Both the position numbers and the translations under genes were made by a program. A DNA stretch of 64,000 nucleotides from assembly GCF_000974985.2 (NCBI RefSeq), contig NZ_LAVA02000052.1, positions 25,937 to 89,936 on the forward strand, written 5' to 3'. The notes beneath the pieces were generated by a model, which searched no databases, was not told the DNA's origin, and saw nothing but the letters and a program-made list of their open reading frames with translations. The DNA comes from Streptomyces mangrovisoli (lineage in GTDB: Bacteria; Actinomycetota; Actinomycetes; Streptomycetales; Streptomycetaceae). This document shows, piece by piece, positions 49,146 to 61,035 of this stretch (positions are counted from its first letter, which is position 1; each line of letters opens with the position of its first letter).

Positions 49146-51392
49146 ATGTCCAACCAGGCGGTGGTCGAAGGGGTCCTCGAACGCATCACGTACGCGAACG
49201 AGGAGAACGGCTATACGGTCGCCCGCGTCGACACCGGCCGGGGGGCGGGCGACCTCCTCACCGTGGTCGGCGCGCTGCTCGGCGCCCAGGTCGGCGAGTC
49301 GCTGCGGATGGAGGGCCGCTGGGGCTCCCACCCGCAGTACGGCAAGCAGTTCACGGTGGAGAACTACACGACGGTCCTGCCGGCCACGGTCCAGGGCATC
49401 CGCCGCTACCTCGGCTCCGGCCTGGTCAAGGGCATCGGCCCGGTCTTCGCCGACCGCATCACCCGGCACTTCGGCGTCGACACCCTCAGGATCATCGAGG
49501 AGGAGCCGAAGCGGCTGATCGAGGTGCCCGGGCTCGGCCCCAAGCGCACCCGGAAGATCGCCGACGCCTGGGAGGAGCAGAAGGCGATCAAGGAGGTCAT
49601 GCTCTTCCTCCAGAGCGTCGAGGTCTCCACGTCGATCGCCGTCCGCATCTACAAGAAGTACGGCGACGCGTCGATCTCGGTGGTGAAGAACCAGCCCTAC
49701 CGCCTCGCCGCCGACGTCTGGGGCATCGGCTTCCTCACCGCCGACCGGATCGCCCAGTCCGTCGGCATCCCGCACGACAGCCCCGAACGAGTGAAGGCGG
49801 GCCTGCAGTACGCGCTGTCCCAGTCCGCCGACCAGGGCCACTGCTATCTGCCCGAGGAACGGCTGATCGCCGACGCCGTGAAGCTGCTGCAGGTCGACAC
49901 CGGGCTGGTCATCGAGTGCCTGGACGAGCTGGCCCGGGTCCCCGAGGACGGCGGCGACCCGGGGGTCGTACGGGAGAAGGTGCCGGACCCGGACGGCGGC
50001 CCCGATCCGGTCACCGCCGTCTACCTGGTCCCCTTCCACCGCGCGGAACTCTCCCTCGCCGCCCAGCTGCTGCGCCTGCTGCGCACCGACGAGGACCGGA
50101 TGCCCGGCTTCCGTGACGTCGTCTGGGACAAGGCGCTGAGCTGGCTGAAGGGGCGTACGGGCACCGAGCTCGCGCCCGAGCAGGAGGCGGCCGTACGGCT
50201 GGCGCTGACCCGGAGGGTCGCGGTCCTCACCGGCGGACCGGGCTGCGGCAAGTCCTTCACCGTCCGCTCGATCGTGGAGCTGGCCCGCGCCAGGCAGGCC
50301 AAGGTCGTGCTGGCCGCGCCCACCGGCCGCGCCGCCAAGCGCCTCGCGGAGCTGACCGGCGCGGAGGCGTCCACCGTGCACCGCCTGCTGGAGCTGAAGC
50401 CCGGCGGCGACGCGGCCTACGACCGGGACCGGCCGCTCGACGCCGACCTGGTGGTGGTCGACGAGGCGTCCATGCTGGATCTGCTGCTCGCCAACAAGCT
50501 GGTGAAGGCGGTCCCGCCCGGCGCCCATCTGCTGTTCGTCGGCGACGTGGACCAGCTGCCCAGCGTCGGCGCCGGGGAGGTGCTGCGCGATCTGCTCGCC
50601 GACGGCAGCCCGATCCCGGCCGTGCGGCTGACGCGGGTGTTCCGCCAGGCCCAGCAGTCCGGCGTGGTGACCAACGCGCACCGCATCAACGCCGGGCAGC
50701 ACCCGATCACCGACGGCATGAAGGACTTCTTCCTGTTCGTGGAGGAGGACACCGAGGAGGCCGGGCGGCTCACGGTCGACGTGGCGGCCCGGCGGATCCC
50801 GGCCCGGTTCGGGCTCGACCCGCGCCGGGACGTGCAGGTCCTCGCCCCGATGCACCGCGGCCCGGCCGGCGCGGGCACCCTCAACGGCCTGCTCCAGCAG
50901 GCCGTCACCCCCGGCCGTCCCGAGCTGCCGGAGAAGCGGTTCGGCGGGCGGGTGTTCCGCGTCGGCGACAAGGTCACCCAGATCCGCAACAACTACGAGA
51001 AGGGCCAGAGCGGCGTCTTCAACGGCACCGTCGGTGTCGTCACCTCCCTCGACCCGGTGGAACAGCGCCTCACCGTGCTGACGGACGAGGACGAGGAGGT
51101 GCCGTACGAGTTCGACGAACTGGACGAACTGGCGCACGCTTACGCCGTGACCATTCACCGTTCCCAGGGGAGTGAATATCCCGCGGTGGTGATCCCCGTC
51201 ACCACCGGCGCATGGATGATGCTCCAGCGGAACCTGCTGTACACGGCGGTCACACGGGCCAAGAAGCTTGTCGTGCTGGTCGGTTCGCGCAAGGCGATAG
51301 GCCAGGCGGTGCGCACGGTGTCGGCCGGACGGCGCTGCACGGCGCTCGACGTCAGGCTCATCACAAAAAATGATCGATCAAATGAGTCGTGA
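49146..51392 (+). CDS. recD2: RecD2-like SF1B DNA helicase
   Basis: ATP-dependent 5'-3' helicase of 748 residues, the RecBC-independent type. An N-terminal OB-like domain (VVEGVLERITYANEENGYTV) comes first. A helix-hairpin-helix region (KGIGPVFADRITRHFG, VPGLGPKRTRKIADAW) follows. The SF1 core has Walker A TGGPGCGKSFT near 363, VVVDEASMLDLLL near 436, GDVDQLPSVGAGEVLRDLL and VTIHRSQGSEYPAVVIP. A UvrD-like C-terminus ends the protein (LLYTAVTRAKKLVVLVGS). No recB or recC is adjacent. The start at 49146 is preceded by a G-rich repeat tract rather than a ribosome binding site. Confidence 0.94.
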   Translation: MSNQAVVEGVLERITYANEENGYTVARVDTGRGAGDLLTVVGALLGAQVGESLRMEGRWGSHPQYGKQFTVENYTTVLPATVQGIRRYLGSGLVKGIGPVFADRITRHFGVDTLRIIEEEPKRLIEVPGLGPKRTRKIADAWEEQKAIKEVMLFLQSVEVSTSIAVRIYKKYGDASISVVKNQPYRLAADVWGIGFLTADRIAQSVGIPHDSPERVKAGLQYALSQSADQGHCYLPEERLIADAVKLLQVDTGLVIECLDELARVPEDGGDPGVVREKVPDPDGGPDPVTAVYLVPFHRAELSLAAQLLRLLRTDEDRMPGFRDVVWDKALSWLKGRTGTELAPEQEAAVRLALTRRVAVLTGGPGCGKSFTVRSIVELARARQAKVVLAAPTGRAAKRLAELTGAEASTVHRLLELKPGGDAAYDRDRPLDADLVVVDEASMLDLLLANKLVKAVPPGAHLLFVGDVDQLPSVGAGEVLRDLLADGSPIPAVRLTRVFRQAQQSGVVTNAHRINAGQHPITDGMKDFFLFVEEDTEEAGRLTVDVAARRIPARFGLDPRRDVQVLAPMHRGPAGAGTLNGLLQQAVTPGRPELPEKRFGGRVFRVGDKVTQIRNNYEKGQSGVFNGTVGVVTSLDPVEQRLTVLTDEDEEVPYEFDELDELAHAYAVTIHRSQGSEYPAVVIPVTTGAWMMLQRNLLYTAVTRAKKLVVLVGSRKAIGQAVRTVSAGRRCTALDVRLITKNDRSNES

Positions 51393-51442
51393 AGGTCACA
51401 GAGCCCTTCCAGAAGGGACGGCGACCGGGCAGGATGAGCAGG

Positions 51443-51465
51443 TTGGCGGCACTGAGTGCCGCCAA
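51443..51465. promoter_or_regulatory. Perfect 23-base palindrome upstream of citrate synthase
   Basis: TTGGCGGCACT, one G, then AGTGCCGCCAA. It lies 50 bases after the helicase stop and 106 bases before the citA start. Near-zero spacing favours an operator over a hairpin, but a terminator of recD2 is possible. Confidence 0.6.
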
Positions 51466-51570
51466 TAGGCCCAATGGTCGACCCCGAGTGCACTCTCCTG
51501 CGCCAAATGGGGGATGGTAGAGACAGTCAGGGCACCTCGAAGATGAGGCACTACGTCGGTGAGGGAAGAC

Positions 51571-52860
<1,290 letters not shown>

Positions 52861-52890
52861 GCCCTCGGCGCGAGCCGCAGCAAGACAGCA

Positions 52891-53060
52891 GAAGGCGCCC
52901 TGACGCCGGTCCCCCCACGGGCCGACGACCAGGGCGCCTTCCCATGTCCCGGTGCGGATTCCCCCCACGGGATCCGGCCGGGCGTCTGAGGAGGACAGCG
53001 CCTGAATTCGCTGTCTCACTGGACGCGCCATGTCGTCGCCGACGTGCCGCGTCTTTTTTT
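52891..53060 (+). ncRNA. Candidate small RNA with two C6 loops, 6C-like architecture
   Basis: Two successive hairpins each carry the loop motif TCCCCCCACGGG (52910-52921 and 52960-52971). Hairpin one is a perfect 12-bp stem (52891-52902 with 52930-52941). Hairpin two pairs CCCGG and GGAT (48-59 of 529xx) with ATCC and CCGGG (52972-52982). A third hairpin (52994-53000 with 53009-53015) and a T7 terminator follow. Two stem-loops with six cytosines each are the hallmark of the actinobacterial 6C RNA family. Small RNAs downstream of citrate synthase are known in S. coelicolor (from memory). It could also be a long 3' UTR of citA. Confidence 0.6.
53022..53060 (+). terminator. Classical intrinsic terminator with T7 tail
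   Basis: GACGCG-C-CATGTCG, loop TCGC, CGACGTG-C-CGCGTC, then seven T. The stem has 13 pairs with one G-U and one mismatch. T-tracts of this length are rare in this GC-rich genome, so a defined RNA 3' end at about 53060 is likely. Confidence 0.85.
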
Positions 53061-53114
53061 GATCTTGCTGTGGTGCTGTTGAGCAAACGAGTGGATCTCG
53101 CCGTACTCATGGGT

Positions 53115-53254
53115 GTGCGGTCTTGCCGGGACAGCGCACGGACGAGAGGGCCGCTCAAAGCTTCTCGTCGTGCGTGTCCCGGCAACGCACCTCTGAGGAA
53201 GTCCCCCAAGACATCCTCAGATGCCAGTCGGCGCCCCCCAAGACGCTTTCTGAC
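53115..53254 (+). ncRNA. Second structured RNA candidate: long hairpin plus two C-rich loops
   Basis: A long imperfect stem pairs 53115-53146 with 53164-53190, including TTGCCGGGACA with TGTCCCGGCAA and GACGAG with CTCGTC. Then CTGAGGA (53193-53199) pairs with TCCTCAG (53214-53220) around a loop with CCCCCAAGA. A bulged stem ATG-CAG-GCG / CGC-CTG-CAT (53221-53254) has a loop with CCCCCCAAGA. No coding frame fits. The strand is inferred from the C-rich loops. Confidence 0.45.
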
Positions 53255-53439
53255 ATCGTCAACTTAGACCTTCGAACCCCTTCGATGGTTACGTTCACAT
53301 CACTGTGATCTGCGTCTCTTGCATATGTCCGGTAGATGCGCAAGAGCCCGATAGCAGCGATCGAGGCCCCAGCGTAAGGATGATGCGCGAGGCTTGTGAA
53401 GAGCTTATGTGAGCCGCGCGCCGGACTCTAGGGGGACTC

Positions 53440-53469
53440 TTACTTCGGCTTCGGTGAAAATCGAAGTAA
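53440..53469. promoter_or_regulatory. Inverted repeat TTACTTCG...CGAAGTAA
   Basis: A perfect 8-bp inverted repeat with a 14-base loop lies in the AT-richer end of the citA-copA gap, 78 bases beyond the copA stop. It may be a terminator for copA or an operator. Apart from the RNA candidates listed, I see no gene between 52861 and 53546. Confidence 0.4.
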
Positions 53470-53546
53470 CCTGCGGTAACGCCGTTGTGCCGGTCCCGCG
53501 GAGTCCCTTTTGAGTGGTCTTGGGCAGCCTCGGGGTCGCCCGGGAT

Positions 53547-55811
<2,265 letters not shown>

Positions 55812-55998
55812 GTCCGGACTCCAGACATCGGACCGGACCGCACGGATCCAGTATCAGCTGGTCGGGGCGGCCCGGTCGGGGAACGGGTGCGCGGAGCGGG
55901 GCTCCGGGCGGGGTGCGCGGGGGTGCCCGGAGCGGGTGCGCCGGGCGAGTGCGTGACGCGGGCTGTTCAGGCGCGCGGCGCGGGCTGCTCGGGTGTGC

Positions 55999-56238
55999 TC
56001 AGACCGTGCCGACGAGCTCGAAGCCCGCCTCGTCGACCGCGGCGCGCACGGCGGCCTCGTCCAACGGGGCCTCGGAGACGACGGTGACCTCGCCGGTGGA
56101 GGCGACGGCCTTCACCGAGCCGACGCCCGCGATCCCGGCGATCTCGCCCGAGACGGAGCCCTCGCAGTGTCCGCAGCTCATCCCGCTCACCTTGTAGACG
56201 GTGGTGACGGAACCCGCAGTGTCGGTCTGGGCGGTCAT
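55999..56238 (-). CDS. copZ: Copper chaperone
   Basis: A 79-residue cytoplasmic HMA-domain protein that carries Cu(I) to CopA. The metal site is GMSCGHC (Cys22, Cys25), followed by the usual beta-alpha-beta pattern ending in FELVGTV. ATG at 56238 follows GAGGAGAAC. A near-perfect CsoR operator lies 66 bases upstream. The gene precedes copA, giving a copZ-copA unit as in other Streptomyces. Confidence 0.95.
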   Translation of the reverse strand: MTAQTDTAGSVTTVYKVSGMSCGHCEGSVSGEIAGIAGVGSVKAVASTGEVTVVSEAPLDEAAVRAAVDEAGFELVGTV

Positions 56239-56303
56239 GTCGTTCTCCTCGCAGAGGCGTGTGGGGCTCACGTGACCCACGGTGGGGCCCGTACCACAAG
56301 ACT

Positions 56304-56320
56304 ATACCCCTAGGGGGTAT
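56304..56320 (-). promoter_or_regulatory. CsoR operator upstream of copZ
   Basis: ATACCCCTAGGGGGTAT is a palindrome of the ATACCCNNNNGGGTAT type bound by actinobacterial CsoR. csoR itself is not in the window. Confidence 0.9.
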
Positions 56321-56409
56321 GACTCAACGCTCGGCGGGCGGCGACCGGCGGTCGTCGGTCGGCGCCCGCCGAGCGGCGCGTGTCGGTCTTCGGTCGGCGG
56401 GTGTCGGCG

Positions 56410-57075
56410 TCAGTCGGTGGTCGCCGGCGTGCCGGCGGGGCGGCCCAGGCGCGGGCCCACCAGCGGGGCCAGGTAGCGGACGAGGACGTCCTTCAGCTCC
56501 TGCACGTACGCCTCGCGCTCGGCGCCCTCGTGGGCCAGCACCAGCTCCAGGCCCGCCTTGTACACGCCGAGGACCATCTGCGCGGTGCGCGTGACGTCCG
56601 CGCCGGGCGTGTCCTCCGGCAGGAACGACGAGAGCAGCTCGGCGATCCGGCTCAGCAGCGTGGCGTGCAGCGCGTCGTGCTCCTCGGCGATCCGGCCCGG
56701 GATGTCGGGGCCGTGCATGAGGGCGAAGAAGACCGGGTGGTTGCAGTTGAAGGCGATGAACCGGTCGACGGCGGCGCCGACGGCCTCCTCCAGCGGGGTC
56801 GCCGGGTCCACCGGGGCGAGCGCCTCGCCGTAGGTGTCGCGCAGTTCGTGCACCAGCCGCTCGCCCAGCTCGATGGCGATGGCCTCCTTGTTCGGGAAGA
56901 ACTGGTACAGCGTGCCGGGGGAGACGCCCGCCTCGCGCGCGATGGCATTGGTGCTGGCGGCCGTGTAGCCGGTGGTGCAGAAGACGGCGGCGGCGGCCTC
57001 CAGCAACTGGGCCATGCGCCGCTCGCCGCGCGCCTGACGGCGGCGCGGCTGTTCCTTCTCCTGGTGGTCGGGCAC
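56410..57075 (-). CDS. TetR-family repressor of the divergent MMPL transporter
   Basis: A 221-residue regulator. The DNA-binding domain reads RMAQLLEAAAAVFCTTGYTA, then NAIAREAGVSPGTLYQFFPN (about 43-62). The C-terminal domain has the TetR_C pattern seen next to drug exporters (FIAFNCNHPVFFALMHGPDI). GTG at 57075 was chosen because it starts just before the Arg-rich N-terminal arm; the frame is open further upstream into the promoter. It is divergent from the MMPL gene, with two 20-bp palindromes between them. Confidence 0.91.
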   Translation of the reverse strand: MPDHQEKEQPRRRQARGERRMAQLLEAAAAVFCTTGYTAASTNAIAREAGVSPGTLYQFFPNKEAIAIELGERLVHELRDTYGEALAPVDPATPLEEAVGAAVDRFIAFNCNHPVFFALMHGPDIPGRIAEEHDALHATLLSRIAELLSSFLPEDTPGADVTRTAQMVLGVYKAGLELVLAHEGAEREAYVQELKDVLVRYLAPLVGPRLGRPAGTPATTD

Positions 57076-57109
57076 GCGTTTTCCCCAACTCTCCGAACGC
57101 GATTGACAA

Positions 57110-57158
57110 ACGCGAGTGGTCGCTCGCATTCTGGTGGAACGCGAGCGATATCTCGTGT
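57110..57158. promoter_or_regulatory. Two 20-bp operators and promoter between TetR and MMPL genes
   Basis: 57110-57129 and 57139-57158 both fit ACGCGAG-N6-CTCGYRT, with centres 29 bp apart. On the plus strand TTGACA (57103-57108) precedes the first site and CATTCT follows at an 18-base spacing, so repressor binding would cover the MMPL promoter. Confidence 0.8.
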
Positions 57159-57249
57159 TTTCGATTCTACGGACATACCCATGCTGCATGCCCTCCGCGC
57201 ACGGCGGATCCGCACCCGGCAGGGATCACGGTGAAGGGGACACCGCACG

Positions 57250-59604
57250 ATGACCGAAGTCAACACGCCGGCGCGGACAGGGAGCGGGCTGCCGCGGGAC
57301 GGGGCGGGGCCGCGCCGTCCGGAGGGCTGGACCCGCTTCGTCACCGCCCGCCCCCGGCTGTCGCTGCTGGTGGCCCTGGTGCTCACCGCCCTCGCCGTGG
57401 TGGTCGGCAGCGGGGTCGCCGACCGCATGGGCAGCGGTGGCTGGGAGGACCCGGCCGCCGAGTCGACCTACGCGACCAAGGCCCTGGAGCGGGAGTTCCC
57501 CGCCTCCCAGCCCAACCTGCTGCTCCTGGTCGGCTCCGGCCGCGTCTCGGTCGACGACCCCGCGGTCGCCGCCGAGGCCCGCCGGCTCACCTCGCGGCTG
57601 GCGGGCGAGAAGGGCGTCATAGGCGTCGGCTCCTACTGGCAGTCGGGCACCCCCTCGCTGCGCGCGAAGGACGGCCACGAGGCGCTGATCGCCGCCCGCA
57701 TCACCGGCGACGAGAAGGCGATGGGCGAGACCCTCGACCGCATCACACCCGCCTTCCGCGGGACGCACGGCCCGGTGACGGTCAAGGTCGGCGGCCCGGT
57801 CGCCGTCCGCCACGAGATGCAGACGATCATCAAGGAGGACCTCACCCGCGCCGAGCTGATCGCCCTGCCCATCACCCTGGTGCTGCTCGTGATGGTCTTC
57901 GGCAGCGCGGTCGCGGCCCTGCTGCCGCTGGGCATCGGCATCGTCTCGATCCTCGGCACCAACGCGGTGCTGCGGGGTCTGACGGAGTTCACCGACGTCT
58001 CCGTCTTCGCGCTGAACCTCACCACGGCCCTCGGCCTCGGCCTCGCCATCGACTACGCCCTGTTCATCGTGCGCCGCTTCCGCGAGGAACTGGCCACCGG
58101 CGCCGATCCGCTGACGGCCGTCGGTACCACCCTGCGCACCGCGGGCCGCACGGTCCTGTTCTCCGCGCTCACCGTCGCGGTCTCGCTCGCGGCGATGCTG
58201 GTCTTCCCGCAGTACTTCCTGCGCTCCTTCGCCTACGCCGGCATCGCCGTGGTGCTGCTGGCCGCCGCGGCCGCCCTGATCCTGCTGCCCGCCGCGCTGG
58301 TCCTGCTCGGCAGGCGGGTCGACGCACTGGACCTGCGCCGCGCCTTCCGTCGCGGAGACCGTGGCGGCGCCCCGCGCCCGTCCGGCGCCGACGGCACCGC
58401 CTGGGCCCGCACGGCGACGCTGGTGATGCGCCGCGCCCCGCTCTTCGCCGTGGCCACCACCGTCGTGCTGATCGTGCTCGGACTGCCCTTCCTGGGCGTG
58501 AAGTTCGGCACCGCCGACGACCGCCAGCTGCCGTCCTCGGCGGAGTCCCACGTGGTCCAGCAGCACATCAGGGACGGCTTCCCGGGCAGCCCCGGCGGTG
58601 GCCTCGAAGTGCTCGCGGAGGGCAGGGCGACCACCGCGCAGTACGCCGCGTACAAGCAGCGGATCGCCGCCCTGCCCGAGGTCGCCCAGGTGCAGGGCCC
58701 GCTGGTGCAGGGTGACGCCGCCTACTTCACGGTGCTGCCCAGGGGCGAGGCCGTCGACGACCCGGCGCAGCGGCTCGTGGGCGATCTGCGCGCGGTGCGG
58801 GCCCCGTTCGAGACGAAGGTGACCGGCACGGCGGCCGTGCTGGTCGACTCCAAGCACGCGATATCCCGGCATCTGCCCTGGGCGGCGGCCTTCATCGTCG
58901 TCGTCACCCTGCTGCTGGTCTTCCTGCTCACCGGCAGCGTGGTGATCCCGCTCCAGGCGGTGCTGCTCAACGCGCTCAGCCTCACCGCGATGTTCGGTGC
59001 GGTGGTCTGGGTCTTCCAGGACGGGCACCTCTCCGGGCTGCTCGGCTTCACCAGCCCCGGTTCCATCGAGACCACCCTGCCCGTGCTGATGTTCTGCGTG
59101 GCCTTCGGCCTCTCCATGGACTACGGCGTCTTCCTGCTCTCCCGCATCAAGGAGGAGTACGACACCACCGGGGACCACCGCGAGGCCGTGCGGCACGGGT
59201 TGCAGCGCACGGGCGGGCTGATCACCGCGGCGGCCGTCATCCTGGCCGTGGTGATGGTCGCGATCGGCACCTCGCGCGTGACCAACACCAAGATGCTCGG
59301 CCTCGGCATCGCGCTCGCGGTCGTGATGGACGCGATGGTCGTGCGCAGCCTGCTGGTCCCGGCGATCATGCGCCTCACGGGCCGCGCCACCTGGTGGGCT
59401 CCGGCCCCGTTGCGCCGCTTCCATGCGCGGTTCGGCCTGAGTGAGGGGGAACCGGCTTCACGGGCCGCCACCGAGCCGGCCTCCGCGACGTCCGCCGAGC
59501 CCGCTGCCGAGCCCGCTGCCGAGCCCGCCTCCGCGACGTCCGCCGGGGCATCCTCCAGGGTGGAGAGCGGCCGGGACGGGGAATCGGTGGAGGCGCGGGG
59601 GTAG
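57250..59604 (+). CDS. MMPL/RND-superfamily membrane transporter
   Basis: A 784-residue exporter with the duplicated MMPL layout: one membrane helix, a large extracytoplasmic domain, then five helices, twice. Conserved motifs are LTTALGLGLAIDYALFIVRR in the first half and VAFGLSMDYGVFLLSRIKEE in the second; their Asp-Tyr pairs belong to the proton relay. The C-terminal tail is a short repeat (EPASATSAEPAAEPAAEPAS). Likely cargo is a lipid, pigment or antibiotic. The divergent TetR gene and its two operators suggest drug- or ligand-inducible expression. Confidence 0.92.
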   Translation: MTEVNTPARTGSGLPRDGAGPRRPEGWTRFVTARPRLSLLVALVLTALAVVVGSGVADRMGSGGWEDPAAESTYATKALEREFPASQPNLLLLVGSGRVSVDDPAVAAEARRLTSRLAGEKGVIGVGSYWQSGTPSLRAKDGHEALIAARITGDEKAMGETLDRITPAFRGTHGPVTVKVGGPVAVRHEMQTIIKEDLTRAELIALPITLVLLVMVFGSAVAALLPLGIGIVSILGTNAVLRGLTEFTDVSVFALNLTTALGLGLAIDYALFIVRRFREELATGADPLTAVGTTLRTAGRTVLFSALTVAVSLAAMLVFPQYFLRSFAYAGIAVVLLAAAAALILLPAALVLLGRRVDALDLRRAFRRGDRGGAPRPSGADGTAWARTATLVMRRAPLFAVATTVVLIVLGLPFLGVKFGTADDRQLPSSAESHVVQQHIRDGFPGSPGGGLEVLAEGRATTAQYAAYKQRIAALPEVAQVQGPLVQGDAAYFTVLPRGEAVDDPAQRLVGDLRAVRAPFETKVTGTAAVLVDSKHAISRHLPWAAAFIVVVTLLLVFLLTGSVVIPLQAVLLNALSLTAMFGAVVWVFQDGHLSGLLGFTSPGSIETTLPVLMFCVAFGLSMDYGVFLLSRIKEEYDTTGDHREAVRHGLQRTGGLITAAAVILAVVMVAIGTSRVTNTKMLGLGIALAVVMDAMVVRSLLVPAIMRLTGRATWWAPAPLRRFHARFGLSEGEPASRAATEPASATSAEPAAEPAAEPASATSAGASSRVESGRDGESVEARG

Positions 59605-59716
59605 CGCGACCGGCGCGGCGACGACCGTGTGCGGCGGGTAGCGTTCCGGCCGGATCGGTGGATCGGTGATCATCCGATCCGGTGGGCTACTCCGGTGGGC
59701 GACTGAGGGGCGTGCG

Positions 59717-60763
59717 ATGCGGGCGGTGGTCTTCGAGCGGTACGGCGAGACGGCCGAGGTGCGGGAGGTCCCGGACCCGGCGCCCGCGGAGCACGGCGTG
59801 GTGGTGCGGGTCGAGGCCACCGGCCTGTGCCGCAGCGACTGGCACGGCTGGGCGGGCCACGACCCGGACATCACCCTCCCGCACGTGCCCGGCCATGAAC
59901 TGGCCGGTGTGGTGGAGGCGGTGGGCCCACGGGTCACCGGCTGGCGCCCCGGCGACCGGGTCACCGTGCCCTTCGTCTGCGCCTGCGGTGACTGCCCCTC
60001 CTGCCGGGCGGGCGACCACCAGGTCTGCGAGCGCCAGACCCAGCCCGGCTTCACGCACTGGGGCTCCTTCGCCCAGTTCGTCGCGCTGGACCATGCCGAC
60101 GTCAACCTGGTGGCCGTGCCCGACGACCTGTCGTACGCCACCGCGGCCGGGCTCGGCTGCCGGTTCGCCACCGCCTTCCGGGCGGTGACGCAGCAGGGCC
60201 GGGTGGCCGCGGGGGAGTGGGTGGCGGTGCACGGCTGCGGCGGGGTGGGCCTGTCCGCGGTGATGATCGCGGCCGCGTCCGGCGCCCGTGTGGTCGCCGT
60301 CGACGTCTCGTCCGAAGCCCTGCGGCTGGCAAGGGAGTTCGGGGCGGTGCGGACGGTGGACGCCACGGCCGTACCGGACCCGGCGGCGGCGGTCCGCGAC
60401 CTCACCTCCGGGGGCGCCCACCTCTCGCTGGACGCCCTCGGCTCACCGGTCACCTGCGCGGCCTCGGTCGAGTCCCTGCGCCGCCGCGGCCGTCATGTCC
60501 AGGTGGGCCTGCTGCCCTCGCCGGACGGCCGGACCCCGGTACCGCTGGCCCGTGCCATCGCCCTGGAGCTCGAACTCCTCGGCAGCCACGGCATGGCGGC
60601 GCACACCTATCCGCCGATGCTGGAACTGGTCCGGGCCGGGGTGCTGCGCCCCGCTCTGCTGGTGACGTCGACGATCGGGCTGGACGCGGTCCCCTCGGCG
60701 CTCGCCGCGATGGGGACGGCGCCGGGCGCGGGGGTGACGGTCGCCGAGCCCTGGCGCTGCTGA
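59717..60763 (+). CDS. Zinc-dependent alcohol dehydrogenase
   Basis: NAD(P)-dependent medium-chain dehydrogenase of 348 residues. Catalytic zinc ligands are in GLCRSDWHGW (Cys38 region) and PGHELAGV, plus a cysteine in GLGCRFATA. The structural zinc lobe has four cysteines in CACGDCPSCRAGDHQVC. The coenzyme loop is VHGCGGVGLSAVMIA, followed by VDVSSEAL, whose Asp suggests NAD. ATG at 59717 follows GAGGGG. Substrate is not predictable; it stands alone between the MMPL gene and a small HTH gene. Confidence 0.9.
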   Translation: MRAVVFERYGETAEVREVPDPAPAEHGVVVRVEATGLCRSDWHGWAGHDPDITLPHVPGHELAGVVEAVGPRVTGWRPGDRVTVPFVCACGDCPSCRAGDHQVCERQTQPGFTHWGSFAQFVALDHADVNLVAVPDDLSYATAAGLGCRFATAFRAVTQQGRVAAGEWVAVHGCGGVGLSAVMIAAASGARVVAVDVSSEALRLAREFGAVRTVDATAVPDPAAAVRDLTSGGAHLSLDALGSPVTCAASVESLRRRGRHVQVGLLPSPDGRTPVPLARAIALELELLGSHGMAAHTYPPMLELVRAGVLRPALLVTSTIGLDAVPSALAAMGTAPGAGVTVAEPWRC

Positions 60764-60834
60764 GCGCCGGGACCACCGGGGGCACCGAGGACCAGGGGTG
60801 CCGGGGAGCAGGGGCATCGGGGGGCGCCGAGCCC

Positions 60835-61035
60835 TCAATCCAGTCTTCGTCCGCGGTTGCGGGGCCGGGAGGCGACCCAGGCGTGGACGGTCTCGGCGTA
60901 CCAGTAGGGCTTGCCGGCCTCGACATGGTCGGGCGGGGGCAGCAGGCCGTGCTTGCGGTAGGAGCGGACGGTGTCCGTCTGCACCTTGATGTGCGCCGCG
61001 ATCTCCTTGTACGACCAGAGCCTTCGGTCGGTCAT
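60835..61035 (-). CDS. Small MerR/excisionase-type DNA-binding protein
   Basis: A 66-residue protein that is essentially one winged helix-turn-helix: WSYKEIAAHIKVQTDTVRSY, then KHGLLPPPDHVEAGKPYW. This resembles the AlpA/excisionase and short MerR-like family. ATG at 61035 follows GGAGG. There is no integrase, replication gene or attachment site nearby, so a mobile-element origin is not supported here. It is more likely a small chromosomal regulator of unknown target. Confidence 0.82.
   Translation of the reverse strand: MTDRRLWSYKEIAAHIKVQTDTVRSYRKHGLLPPPDHVEAGKPYWYAETVHAWVASRPRNRGRRLD

Noticed and set aside
53295..53308. TCACATCACTGTGA as a CRP site
   Set aside because: The half-sites are in the reverse order of the CRP consensus (TGTGA-N6-TCACA) and the spacing differs.
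53155..53343. 62-codon minus-strand frame in the citA-copA gap
   Set aside because: It overlaps strong RNA hairpins and has no ribosome binding site or similarity that I recognise.
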